Below, in pieces: positions 26,728 to 36,995 of a stretch of DNA of 64,000 nucleotides. The translations under genes were made by a program, and so were the position numbers. The DNA comes from Paraburkholderia solitsugae. GTDB lineage: Bacteria > Pseudomonadota > Gammaproteobacteria > Burkholderiales > Burkholderiaceae. The notes below the pieces were generated by a model, which worked only from the letters and a program-made list of their open reading frames with translations, did not search any database and was not told the origin of the DNA. The stretch is from assembly GCF_013177695.1 (NCBI RefSeq), contig NZ_WOEY01000132.1, positions 1 to 64,000 of the forward strand. Reading direction: 5' to 3'. Position 1 is the first letter of the stretch, and each line of letters opens with the position of its first letter.

Positions 26728-28003
26728 ATGATCCGCCAGCGAGTGCCGGCCCTCGCGGCCGCTCTGGCGCTTGCTTGCGCAGTTCTCGCGGGTCTTCCGA
26801 TCACGGCGCACGCCGTCGGCCTGTCCCAGCTTTACGACGAAGCGCTCTCGAACGACGCGCAGTTGCAAAGCGCGCGCGCGGCGCTGGCCGCCAATAGCGG
26901 ATTGTGTTGAAAAAGTCGCCCGTGGTTCGGAATGTTCGGTATCCTGGAAGACATTGATCGACGGGAGTGATCCGTCATGATGGGTCTATACGACGATCAC
27001 TGATACGAACGAAGCCCAGGCTAAATACGATCAGGCGATCTCGCAGGAAATTGCCGCGCAGAACGATCTCGCGGTGAAGCCGGCGGCGTTGCAGCAGATT
27101 GTTGGGCATCCGGTCGAGCAAGTGGACGGATTGGCCGCCGGCGCGCCGCTGCTGCCGCCGCCCGTGCCCGCCGACATTAATCTGTGGGTCGATGCGGCCA
27201 CTGACGCGAACTATCAGGTCGCGTTGAAGCAGATCGCACTGGAAACCGCGCAGCGCGAGACCTCGAAAACCAAGGCCGGCCATCTGCCGACCGTCGACCT
27301 CGTCGCGAGCCGCTCGCGCAGCAGTCTTGGTGCGGCCGGCGCGGGTAACTTCGGTGGCAATTTCGGCGGCGGTTTTGGAAGCGGTGCGAATACGCCGGCG
27401 CCGGGCACACCGGCGCTCGCTGCGGAACTGGGCAACCTGGGGTCCACGTACACGAACAGCACGATCGGCATGCAGGTCACGATCCCGATCTTTGCGGGCG
27501 GTGCAACGCAAAGCCGTGTGCGTCAAACGCTCGCACTCGAAGACCAGGCTGCTGCCGATCTCGATACGGCTCGGCGCAATGCCGCGCTGTCGGCGCGGCA
27601 GGCCTTTCTCGGCGTGATGAGCGGGCTCGCGCAAGTGCGCGCGCTGCAGACCGCTGAGCGATCGGCGAACACCTCGCTTGAATCGAATCTGCTTGGCTAT
27701 CAGGTCGGCGTGCGTATCAATATCGACGTGCTCAATGCGCAGGATCAGCTTTTCTCGGCGCGCCGCGATCTGGCGAAGGCGCGTTATGACACGCTAATCA
27801 ACAGCCTCAAGCTGAAGGCTTCCACCGCTAATCTCACTGACCAGGACGTGCTCCAGTTAAGCGCGCTGCTCTCGCCGGTCGACGATGGTTCGTTGACCGC
27901 GCTTCCGCAGGTACCGACGGTGCCGCATCCGGGTATCGCGGCTAAGGGCGCTGCTGGCAAGCTTGGACGACGGACTATGCCGAATGCGGCAGCGCCGCAG
28001 TAA
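26728..28003 (+). pseudogene. TolC-family outer-membrane efflux channel gene, internally deleted
   Basis: The 5' piece encodes a signal peptide and the N-terminus (HAVGLSQLYDEALSNDAQLQ) up to LAANS near 26898. It is then replaced by about 90 bp of foreign sequence and a stop. The 3' piece resumes in TolC sequence at about 26988 (TITDTNEAQAKYDQAISQEI) and runs to 28003 with TIPIFAGGATQSRVRQTLAL and the GYQVGVRINIDVLNAQDQLF region. A complete member is about 450-550 residues, so roughly 130-150 residues are missing. The product cannot form a working trimeric channel. Confidence 0.85.
26899..26988 (+). mobile_element. Remnant of an insertion sequence end inside the tolC-like gene
   Basis: The foreign patch begins ggattgtgttgaaaaagtcg and ends with gggagtgatccgtcATGATGGG. 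It reads like an IS left end: a terminal-repeat-like sequence, then an RBS and the ATG ATG G(G) start typical of IS1182-type transposases (MMG...). The rest of the element is gone together with part of tolC, suggesting an IS-adjacent deletion. The family name is tentative. Confidence 0.55.
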
Positions 28004-28319
28004 ACCGGTTCGTTTCATTTTTTTCGTTGCCCGATTGACCCTTTGCCCACGCAGCGCTTCACTCGTTGCGCGGGTGGGCTATCTGCGGCTTGTCGATGGT
28101 TGCCTGTTGTCCATGGTTACTTGTTGTCGCGGTCTGCTGACGGTCGCTATTTGCCGACGCATGTGACGCTTCGCACATCCTCAAAGTGCTGACCGTTCTC
28201 GACCTCCCCGACACCGCCCCTTCAATGCGATCCTTCCGGTCTGCGCCGCTGAATTTTCGTACGGTTTCCTGAGCTCAGCCCGGGCACCATGCTCCGACCA
28301 TTTTTGGAGGAGCAAGGTG
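28004..28319. other. Intergenic stretch before the first DUF2844 gene
   Basis: I see no gene here. Its last 40 bases (caccatgctccgacc ... ggaggagca) closely resemble those before the second DUF2844 gene at about 30298-30328 (caacatgctccgacc ... ctggagca). The duplicated module therefore includes its leader. Confidence 0.5.
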
Positions 28320-28796
28320 ATGAAAGCTTTGAAGATCGCGATGCTGGCGGCAACGCTGTTGCCGCTTGCGTCGTATGCGGCTTTGGGCGGTGCGCCGAGC
28401 TCCAGTTCATCCTCTCCGTCAATGCTGCGCGCCACGCCAAAGTCTGCCGCCGCTGCAAGCATGGGCGCGGCCAGCACAACCGCCACGGCGCCCTACTCCG
28501 TGCGCGAGTCGCTCGACGCCGACGGCGTCACGATCCGCGAATACGTGCTGCCCAGCAATGTCGTGTTTGCGGTCACCTGGGACGGGCCGATACGGCCGGA
28601 TATGAAGGCGCTGCTCGGCAGCTATTTCCCCAACTACGTGAACGCGGGTGAAAGCCGTGTGCGCGGGCCCGGCCCCTTGGTCGAAGGCAATGACGACTTT
28701 CGCGTCGGGTCCGCCGGCCGCCTAGGCCGCTTCTACGGCGTCGCCTACCTCCCTCGCCTGAAACCCGCCAGCGTCCGCCCGGGCGATCTGAAATAA
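28320..28796 (+). CDS. DUF2844 secreted protein, copy 1
   Basis: A 158-residue exported protein of unknown function. It has a signal peptide (cleavage near ASYA, before ALGGAPS), a low-complexity Ser/Ala linker, and the conserved DUF2844 core YSVRESLDADGVTIREYVLP, SNVVFAVTWDGPIRPDMKAL and LGSYF. ATG 28320 follows ggagg by 9 nt. It is paired with a DUF3443 lipoprotein gene 25 bp downstream, and the pair is repeated at 30.3-32.2 kb. Confidence 0.85.
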   Translation: MKALKIAMLAATLLPLASYAALGGAPSSSSSSPSMLRATPKSAAAASMGAASTTATAPYSVRESLDADGVTIREYVLPSNVVFAVTWDGPIRPDMKALLGSYFPNYVNAGESRVRGPGPLVEGNDDFRVGSAGRLGRFYGVAYLPRLKPASVRPGDLK

Positions 28797-28821
28797 GACG
28801 TCCACCGAGTTACGGAAAAAT

Positions 28822-30144
28822 ATGAAAACAATTCACAAAACGTTCTGGGCGGCCATGACGGCTGCCAGCGTTCTACTTGCGGCTTGCGGCGGTGGAAGCA
28901 GCGGAAGCAACAGTGACGGCAGCTCCATCGGCTGGAACGCCACTCCCGACTGGATCACCCCGCCCAACGGATCTGGGAGCACCAGCGACTCGGGTAACGC
29001 CGGCTATACGAGCAACATCAAAACCGACAAGAACAATACGGTAACAGTTCGCGTCGACAACTCGATGGGCAGCATCAACATGCTGTACACCTCGATCCAG
29101 GTGTGCGCGCCCGACACGCAGGGCAAAGGGCCGTGCGTGACCGTCGACCGCATGCTGGTCGACACCGGGTCGACCGGCGTACGCATTGCGGCCAGCGCGC
29201 TGCAGTCGCTCAATCCACAGTTGCTCACGCAAGCCGGTGCTCCCGACGATGGTACGGGTGTCATCCCGATCGCCGAATGCATGCCGTTCGGCTCCGGCTT
29301 CACATGGGGCTCGGTCAAGCGCGCAGACATCACGATCGGTAACCGGACGGCGAACAACATTCCGATCCAGGTGATCGGCGACGGCGCATTTACCACGCCG
29401 GCAGAGTGCGTTGCGCGCGGTGGGGCCGACCTCAGCACCGTCAAGAGCCTAGGCGCCAACGGTATCCTAGAAGTTGGACACTTCACGCACGACTCAAAGG
29501 ATGCGCTGACGAAGGCGGTACCTGGGCTCTACTACTACTGCCCGTCGGCGAATTCCTGCGTCAGTACGAGCATGCCGTATACCAAGCAGGTGATGAACCC
29601 CGTTGCAGCGTTCGACGCCGATTACAACGGCATCGTCATCCGCTTGCCGGCGATTCCAGCGGGTGGCCAGGCGGGAGTCTCCGGTCAACTGATATTCGGC
29701 GTTGGCACCCAGTCGAACAATACGCCACCGACCAATGCCAACATCTTTGCACTCGACGAGTACGGCACTATGACGACCCAGTATCACGGCGCCGTGCTTA
29801 ACAGGAGCGTGATCGATAGCGGTACGAATGGGTACCTGTTCCCAGATGACGCGATTCCCACGACTTCCGAGTGGGAGTGGTACACGCCATCGAGCCCGCT
29901 CAACCTGACGGCAACGATCGAGCCCACCGACGGTTCCAGTTCGCCGGTTAACGTGACCTTCCCGATCGACAACGCCCTGAACCTGATGGCAAGCGGTAAC
30001 GCTGCGTACAACAACGTCGGTGCGTACTCCCCGTACAGCCGCCAGTTCCTCTGGGGCCTGCCGTTCTTCTATGGCCGCAGCGTGTATACGGTGATCGGAA
30101 ACGCCAAGATCGGTAAGCTGACCGGACCGTTCGTCGCGTTCTGA
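28822..30144 (+). CDS. DUF3443 lipoprotein, copy 1 (pepsin-like motifs)
   Basis: A 440-residue predicted lipoprotein: the signal peptide ends in lipobox LLAAC, followed by a Gly/Ser-rich linker. I recognise DUF3443. The sequence also carries two Asp motifs, MLVDTGSTGVRI near residue 112 and SVIDSGTNGYLF near residue 332, plus a C-terminal WGLPFFYGRSVYTVIGN resembling the 'ILGDxFLRxYYTVFD' end of pepsin-family aspartic proteases. A bilobal aspartic-protease fold is therefore plausible, though I know of no biochemical proof. It is likely anchored on the cell envelope. Confidence 0.82.
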   Translation: MKTIHKTFWAAMTAASVLLAACGGGSSGSNSDGSSIGWNATPDWITPPNGSGSTSDSGNAGYTSNIKTDKNNTVTVRVDNSMGSINMLYTSIQVCAPDTQGKGPCVTVDRMLVDTGSTGVRIAASALQSLNPQLLTQAGAPDDGTGVIPIAECMPFGSGFTWGSVKRADITIGNRTANNIPIQVIGDGAFTTPAECVARGGADLSTVKSLGANGILEVGHFTHDSKDALTKAVPGLYYYCPSANSCVSTSMPYTKQVMNPVAAFDADYNGIVIRLPAIPAGGQAGVSGQLIFGVGTQSNNTPPTNANIFALDEYGTMTTQYHGAVLNRSVIDSGTNGYLFPDDAIPTTSEWEWYTPSSPLNLTATIEPTDGSSSPVNVTFPIDNALNLMASGNAAYNNVGAYSPYSRQFLWGLPFFYGRSVYTVIGNAKIGKLTGPFVAF

Positions 30145-30165
30145 CGATTGGGTGTGTCTTGTTTG

Positions 30166-30194
30166 GGAGGCGGCGTCGTGAGGCGCCTGCCTCC
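30166..30194 (+). terminator. Possible terminator after the first DUF3443 gene
   Basis: GGAGGC-GGCG can pair with CGCC-T-GCCTCC, with one bulge, about 21 bp after the stop codon. The following tract (agctttgttatc) is only weakly T-rich, so termination may be partial. Confidence 0.4.
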
Positions 30195-30330
30195 AGCTTT
30201 GTTATCTCCAGCCATCGCTCGGAAGCTGCCGAATCGCACCGGTGTTTCCTACTCACGGTTGAGACTTTTCAGACACTCTCATTAATCGCCCGCAGGCAAC
30301 ATGCTCCGACCTGTTTTCTGGAGCAATGTG

Positions 30331-30783
30331 ATGAAATTTGTAAAGATCGTCTTGGCCGTGTCGGCGCTTTTGCCGCTCGCGTCATATGCGGCGTTGGGTG
30401 GGGCACCGGGCGCGGGCTCGGCCCCGAAATCCTTGCTCCAGTCGGCAGCGCCTAATTCCTCTTCGGCATCCACTGCGGCTTATACCGTGCGCGAATCGCG
30501 TAACGCCCACGGCGTCACGATTCGCAAATACGTGCTCCCTACCAATGTCGTGTTTGCTGTCACGTGGCAAGGGCCAGTGCGCCCCGACATGACCGCGTTG
30601 CTTGGCAGTTATTTTCAGACTGCGGTCTCAGCAGCCGAAAACCGCCCACGCGGCACAGGTCCATTGATCGAACGCAGCGGCGACTTCCAGATCGAGTCGG
30701 TGGGCCGAGCAGGGAGCTTCTTCGGTAAGGCAGTTTTGCCGCGCCTCGTGCCTGCCAGCGTCCGTGCTGACGATCTGCAGTGA
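30331..30783 (+). CDS. DUF2844 secreted protein, copy 2
   Basis: A paralogue of the protein at 28320, with the same layout: signal peptide (ASYA, before ALGGAPG), short linker and the core YTVRESRNAHGVTIRKYVLP, TNVVFAVTWQGPVRPDMTAL, LGSYF. The two copies are clearly alike but diverged along their whole length. I chose ATG 30331 (MKFVKIV) over the start at 30301, by comparison with copy 1 and the signal peptide. It is followed after 33 bp by the second DUF3443 gene. Confidence 0.83.
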   Translation: MKFVKIVLAVSALLPLASYAALGGAPGAGSAPKSLLQSAAPNSSSASTAAYTVRESRNAHGVTIRKYVLPTNVVFAVTWQGPVRPDMTALLGSYFQTAVSAAENRPRGTGPLIERSGDFQIESVGRAGSFFGKAVLPRLVPASVRADDLQ

Positions 30784-30816
30784 CACGGCACATCGATTTC
30801 ACGGGATACAAGAAAC

Positions 30817-32151
30817 ATGACGACCCTCAATAAGAAACTTTGCTTCGCGCTGCTAACGGACAGTTTGGCTCTTTCAGCCTGCGGTGGTGGCGGCGGTGAC
30901 GCCGGCGACTCGAATGCGACCAAGGACAACGAAAAGCCGGCGACGCCGACTCCTACACCGACTCCGACTCCGACTCCTACACCGACTCCGACTCCGACAC
31001 CGACTCCGACTCCGACTCCGACTCCCGTCGCTGACGTCAATACGATACCGATCATAGTCGAACGGTGGACAGGGAATTTCCCCAATCAGCCATACGCGAC
31101 CGTCACCATCTGCATCCCTGGTGCACAGGGTGCAAACCAATGCGCAACAATCGACCACATGTTGGTTGACACCGGTTCAGCAGGTGTACGTGTCTTGGCA
31201 AGCGCCTTGGGCTCGGCACTCGCCGGCCGCCTGCCAGCGCAGACCGGCGCAACCGACGACCCAACCAGCGGCGCACCGATTGCTGAATGCACGCAATTTT
31301 TATCCGGATATACGTGGGGCCCAATCAAGCGCGCCGACGTAACGATGGGCGGTAAGATAGCGGGCAACCTGCCGATCCAGGTCATCAGCGACGGGTCGTA
31401 TGCGACGCCGTCAGATCGCTTGTCGAATGGGCTCTCGAATCTAGGCACAGCGGCCGGTCTCGGTGCCAACGGTGTGATCGGCATCAGTTCCGCAGTGCGC
31501 GACTGGCCGCGCGCAGCCCAAGTCGCCTTGTCAGCAACCTACTACTATTGTCCATCGACAAGCTCGTGCAAGGGTACGCGCATACCGCTCGACACTCAGG
31601 TCATGAATCCGGTCGCCAACTTCACGTCGGACAACAACGGCACGATCATCCGCCTGCCCGCGTTGCCGTCAGGTGGGCAGGCAAGCGTCACGGGCGAACT
31701 GGTGTTCGGAATCGGCACGCAGCAGAACAATGCATTGCCGTCGAATGCCAATATTATTCCGCTGAACGGCGACGGCTTCTTCACGACCGTGTATAAGGGC
31801 GGCACGTTCGTCCAAGGCGCTATCGATAGCGGTTCGAACACTAACACTTTCCGGGACGGGACGATCCCATTCGATCAGTGGTACCGTTACACGCCGTCGA
31901 CCACACTGAGCCTGTCCGCCGCACTCAAATCCGGCAGTAGCGTGACCGCCCCAGTAACCATACCGTTCCAAGTGGCCAATATGGCCAATCTGATGGCAGG
32001 CCAGTACGCCGAGCATGGCGATCTCGGCGTATATACGTCGTCCTCCAGTTACTTTATCTGGGGGTTGCCGTTCTTCTACGGCCGCAACGTGTACACGGTA
32101 TTGAACGGCTCCCGCGCAGGCACGCAAACCGGCCCGTTCGTCGCCTTCTGA
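30817..32151 (+). CDS. DUF3443 lipoprotein, copy 2, with a Pro-Thr repeat linker
   Basis: A 444-residue paralogue of the 28822 protein. The lipobox is LALSAC, preceded by an unusual Thr-Asp within the hydrophobic part, so export may be less efficient. After a Gly/Asp linker comes a run of about 14 Pro-Thr pairs (residues 45-72). It then has the same core with MLVDTGSAGVRV and GAIDSGSNTNTF motifs and the C-terminal WGLPFFYGRNVYTVLNG. The paired DTG/DSG residues are conserved in both copies despite divergence, which supports functional constraint. Confidence 0.82.
   Translation: MTTLNKKLCFALLTDSLALSACGGGGGDAGDSNATKDNEKPATPTPTPTPTPTPTPTPTPTPTPTPTPTPVADVNTIPIIVERWTGNFPNQPYATVTICIPGAQGANQCATIDHMLVDTGSAGVRVLASALGSALAGRLPAQTGATDDPTSGAPIAECTQFLSGYTWGPIKRADVTMGGKIAGNLPIQVISDGSYATPSDRLSNGLSNLGTAAGLGANGVIGISSAVRDWPRAAQVALSATYYYCPSTSSCKGTRIPLDTQVMNPVANFTSDNNGTIIRLPALPSGGQASVTGELVFGIGTQQNNALPSNANIIPLNGDGFFTTVYKGGTFVQGAIDSGSNTNTFRDGTIPFDQWYRYTPSTTLSLSAALKSGSSVTAPVTIPFQVANMANLMAGQYAEHGDLGVYTSSSSYFIWGLPFFYGRNVYTVLNGSRAGTQTGPFVAF
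30943..31026 (+). repeat. Hexanucleotide (CCGACT-like) repeat coding for (Pro-Thr)n
   Basis: About 14 imperfect copies of a 6-bp unit (ccgact, cctaca, ccgaca) sit in frame in the second DUF3443 gene. Because the unit is 6 bp, slippage would lengthen or shorten the linker without a frameshift. The first copy of the gene lacks this tract. Confidence 0.85.
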
Positions 32152-32180
32152 TTGACCTTCGGACGCGCACATATAGCACA

Positions 32181-32216
32181 AAAGGCCGGCGCTGTAAGGC
32201 ACCGGCCTTTTGTCTT
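32181..32216. terminator. Rho-independent terminator after the DUF3443 gene
   Basis: Perfect arms AAAGGCCGG (32181-32189) and CCGGCCTTT (32202-32210) are followed by tgtctttct. The A-rich base of the stem on the other side means it may also serve the converging aminotransferase gene (stop at 32247). Confidence 0.85.
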
Positions 32217-32246
32217 TCTGCTTGAAGACTGTGTCCTACCCAACCC

Positions 32247-33578
32247 CTAATCCGTCTCCTTCAAAACCTCGGCCACCGTCTTGAAGATCTCATCGATCTG
32301 CGCCTCTTCAATAATCAAAGGCGGCGAGAACGCCAGAATATCCCCCGTATAGCGCGTCAACACCCCCTTCTCGAAGCACCGTACAAAAACATCATAAGCA
32401 CGCGCCCCAGGCGCTCCAACGCGCGGCGCTAATTCCACCCCACCCACCAGTCCAAGATTACGCACATCAATCACATGCCGCTCGCCGCGCAACTTGTGAA
32501 TCGCATTCTCGAAGATCGGCGCCATCCGCGCCGCCCGTTCGAACAGTTGTTCCCGCTCATACAGATCGATCGTCGCGCACGCAGCGGCAGCTGCGATCGG
32601 GTGTCCTGAATACGTATACCCATGAAACAGCTCAATCCCAGCCGGCGCGCCATTGACGATCGAGTCATGAACCTTCCCGCTAGCCGCCACCGCCCCCATC
32701 GGCGCGGCCGCATTGTTAGTGCCCTTGGCCATCGTCAACATATCCGGCGTCACACCGAAATACTGCGCCGCGAATGGCGCCCCTAAACGTCCCCAGCCGG
32801 TGATCACTTCATCGAAAATCAGCAGGATGCCGTGCTTGTCGCAAATCTCGCGCAGCCGCTGCAAATACCCTTCCGGCGGAATCAGCACACCTGTCGAACC
32901 CGCAACCGGTTCAACAATCACCGCAGCAATCGTCGACGCATCGTGCAGCGTAACTAGCCGCTCCAGTTCATCGGCAAGATGCGCACCCCACGCCGGCTGC
33001 CCTTTTGAAAACGCCGCCTCCTTGATATTCAGCGTATGCGGCAAATGATCGACCGCCGGCAGCAACCCACCCGAAAACGCCTTGCGGTTCGGCGCAATGC
33101 CACCCACCGAAATCCCGCCAAAGCCCACACCGTGATAACCACGCTCGCGCCCGATAAACCGCGTGCGCTGCCCTTCGCCACGCGAACGGTGGTACGCCAG
33201 AGCAATCTTCAGCGCGGTATCCACCGCCTCCGAACCCGAGTTCACAAGGAAGATGTGCTTCAGATCCCCGGGCGTATGCCGCGCGATTTTCGTCGCGGCT
33301 TCGAAAGCCTTCGGATGTCCCATCTGAAACGTCGGCGCGAAATCCATCTCCGCCGCCTGCGCCTGCACGGCCGCCACGATCTCGTCGCGGCAATGTCCGG
33401 CATTGACGCACCACAGCCCGGCGGTGCCGTCGAGAATGCGCCGGCCATCGTGTGACGTGTAGTACATCCCCTTCGCGCTCGCCAGCAGCCGCGGCGCGCT
33501 CTTGAACTGGCGGTTCGCGGTAAAGGGCATCCAGAACGCGGACATATCAGGTGTGTTGACGCTGGCGCGCTCATTCAT
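32247..33578 (-). CDS. Class III (omega) aminotransferase, beta-alanine:pyruvate type
   Basis: A PLP-dependent enzyme of 443 residues. Class III signatures are present: DGTAGLWCVNAGHCRDEI, FLVNSGSEAVDTALKIALAY, the cofactor Asp in LLIFDEVITGWGRLG, and the Schiff-base Lys in MLTMAKGTNNA near residue 285. Overall it resembles omega-amino-acid:pyruvate transaminases. It is divergent from urtA, and its start region faces the sigma-54-like promoter. A role in amine or beta-alanine nitrogen use would fit this nitrogen-related neighbourhood. Confidence 0.88.
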   Translation of the reverse strand: MNERASVNTPDMSAFWMPFTANRQFKSAPRLLASAKGMYYTSHDGRRILDGTAGLWCVNAGHCRDEIVAAVQAQAAEMDFAPTFQMGHPKAFEAATKIARHTPGDLKHIFLVNSGSEAVDTALKIALAYHRSRGEGQRTRFIGRERGYHGVGFGGISVGGIAPNRKAFSGGLLPAVDHLPHTLNIKEAAFSKGQPAWGAHLADELERLVTLHDASTIAAVIVEPVAGSTGVLIPPEGYLQRLREICDKHGILLIFDEVITGWGRLGAPFAAQYFGVTPDMLTMAKGTNNAAAPMGAVAASGKVHDSIVNGAPAGIELFHGYTYSGHPIAAAAACATIDLYEREQLFERAARMAPIFENAIHKLRGERHVIDVRNLGLVGGVELAPRVGAPGARAYDVFVRCFEKGVLTRYTGDILAFSPPLIIEEAQIDEIFKTVAEVLKETD

Positions 33579-33928
33579 GTCGTGTCTCCTTGCGTGCGTG
33601 GCCTTTCAGTGTAGGCAGAGCGCGGCGCATGCACAAAGGAGCAGCGGTCTTGCACCGCCGACGCCCGCTGGCCGATGGACACGCTTCGTTGCGGCGCGGC
33701 ACGCACCTGAACGAAGCGCGCGCCATGCTCCTGCACCAATTTCGCGCCATGTTACGCATAACTTACGTCTCGCATCACCGCGCCGCAGCACGCAATTCGC
33801 GGACTTCGAGTCGAAATTACTACATGGCATGTGCCTTGCAGTACAGAAGCGGCAAGTCATGCGGGATAAGCCCTGCTGGCTGAAATCGACGCCCATAAAC
33901 AGTCACCATCAATGGCAAGGGGAAATAC
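33579..33928. promoter_or_regulatory. Divergent aminotransferase / urt regulatory region
   Basis: This 350-bp gap carries no convincing gene. It includes a strong sigma-54 promoter match toward urtA at 33825-33840 and two TGCACC half-sites (33651-33656 and 33732-33737) that could be parts of NtrC sites. The half-sites are weak on their own. Confidence 0.6.
33825..33840 (+). promoter_or_regulatory. Sigma-54 (-24/-12) promoter of the urea uptake operon
   Basis: TGGCATGTGCCTTGCA matches the sigma-54 consensus TGGCACG-N4-TTGCW with a single change (C to T at the sixth base) and the exact GG-to-GC spacing. The predicted start would be about 78 bp before the urtA ATG. Nitrogen-limitation control by NtrC is inferred. 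Confidence 0.8.
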
Positions 33929-35227
33929 ATGAAACGTCGCAGTCTGTTGAAGTTCGGCTCCATGTCGGGCGCATTGGCGCTTGCTGGTCAGGTTCCGTTT
34001 GCGCAGGCGCAATCGGATAGCGGTCCGATCAAAGTAGGCGTTCTACATTCCTTGTCAGGCACGATGGCGATCTCGGAGACATCGCTCAAAGACACCGCGC
34101 TGATGACCATCGCGGACATCAACAAGAACGGCGGCGTCATGGGCCGCCAACTGCAGCCGGTGGTGGTCGACCCGGCGTCGAACTGGCCGCTGTTCGCTGA
34201 AAAAGCACGCCAGCTGATCACCCAGGAAAAGTGCGCCGTCGTGTTCGGCTGCTGGACCTCGGTGTCGCGCAAGTCGGTGCTGCCAGTGTTCGAAGAACTG
34301 AACGGCCTGCTGTTCTACCCGGTGCAGTACGAAGGCGAAGAAATGTCGCGCAACGTGTTCTACACGGGCGCCGCACCGAATCAGCAAGCGATTCCGGCAA
34401 CCGAATACCTGATGAGCACGGAAGGCGGCGGCGCCAAGCGCTTCTTCCTGCTGGGCACCGACTATGTGTACCCCCGCACGACCAACAAGATCCTGCGCGC
34501 GTTCCTCAAGTCGAAAGGCGTGCAGGATGCCGACATCCAGGAGGTCTACACGCCGTTCGGCCACAGCGACTATCAGACCATCGTCGCGAACATCAAGACC
34601 TTCTCGCAGGGCGGCAAGACTGCGGTGATCTCGACCGTCAACGGCGACTCGAACGTGCCGTTCTACAAGGAACTCGGCAACCAGGGGCTGAAGGCGTCCG
34701 ACGTGCCGGTCGTCGCGTTCTCGGTCGGCGAGGAAGAACTGCGCGGCATCGATACGAAGCCGCTGGTCGGCAATCTCGCGGCATGGAACTACTTCATGTC
34801 GCTGCGCAACCCGACCAACGAGAAGTTCAAGAAGCAATGGGCTGCATGGGTCAAGGACAACAACCTGCCGGGCGGCACCAAGCGCGTGACCAATGACCCG
34901 ATGGAAGCGACTTTCGTCGGCATCCATATGTGGAAGCAGGCCGTCGAGAAAGCGAAGAGCGCTGACGTCGACAAGGTGCGCGTGGCGATGATCGGCCAGA
35001 CGTTTGCCGCGCCGTCGGGCTTCACGCTCGAAATGGATGGCAATCACCATCTGCACAAGCCGGTGATGATCGGCGAAGTGCGCGCCGACGGCCAGTTCAA
35101 CGTGGTGTGGCGAACCAAGACCGCGATTCGCGCGCAACCGTGGAGTCCGTTCATCGCCGGCAACTCGAGCAAGCCGGATGTGGTCAGTTCGATTCCCGCA
35201 TTCCTGAAGCGCTCGCGGGTTGCCTGA
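33929..35227 (+). CDS. urtA: Urea ABC transporter substrate-binding protein
   Basis: A 432-residue periplasmic protein with an N-terminus MKRRSLLKFGSMSGALALAG that resembles a Tat signal (twin Arg), cleaved near AQAQ. The body matches UrtA: IKVGVLHSLSGTMAISETSL, VVFGCWTSVSRKSVLPVFEE, YPVQYEGEEMSRNVFYTGAA. It is the first gene of urtABCDE, followed by urease genes, which makes urea the near-certain ligand. Confidence 0.96.
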   Translation: MKRRSLLKFGSMSGALALAGQVPFAQAQSDSGPIKVGVLHSLSGTMAISETSLKDTALMTIADINKNGGVMGRQLQPVVVDPASNWPLFAEKARQLITQEKCAVVFGCWTSVSRKSVLPVFEELNGLLFYPVQYEGEEMSRNVFYTGAAPNQQAIPATEYLMSTEGGGAKRFFLLGTDYVYPRTTNKILRAFLKSKGVQDADIQEVYTPFGHSDYQTIVANIKTFSQGGKTAVISTVNGDSNVPFYKELGNQGLKASDVPVVAFSVGEEELRGIDTKPLVGNLAAWNYFMSLRNPTNEKFKKQWAAWVKDNNLPGGTKRVTNDPMEATFVGIHMWKQAVEKAKSADVDKVRVAMIGQTFAAPSGFTLEMDGNHHLHKPVMIGEVRADGQFNVVWRTKTAIRAQPWSPFIAGNSSKPDVVSSIPAFLKRSRVA

Positions 35228-35368
35228 GCCTAAGCCTGAACCTGGGCAGAGCCGAGGCTGAACCGCTGCTCTGCCCGGCAGGACGCTGCAAGTCGCAAGA
35301 CAACGGCGCGAAACCAGTGCATCACCGTGATGCCGCGCCGCATCGCCGGTTCTTCTTCAAAGGCCATC

Positions 35369-36994
<1,626 letters not shown>

Positions 36995-36995
36995 G

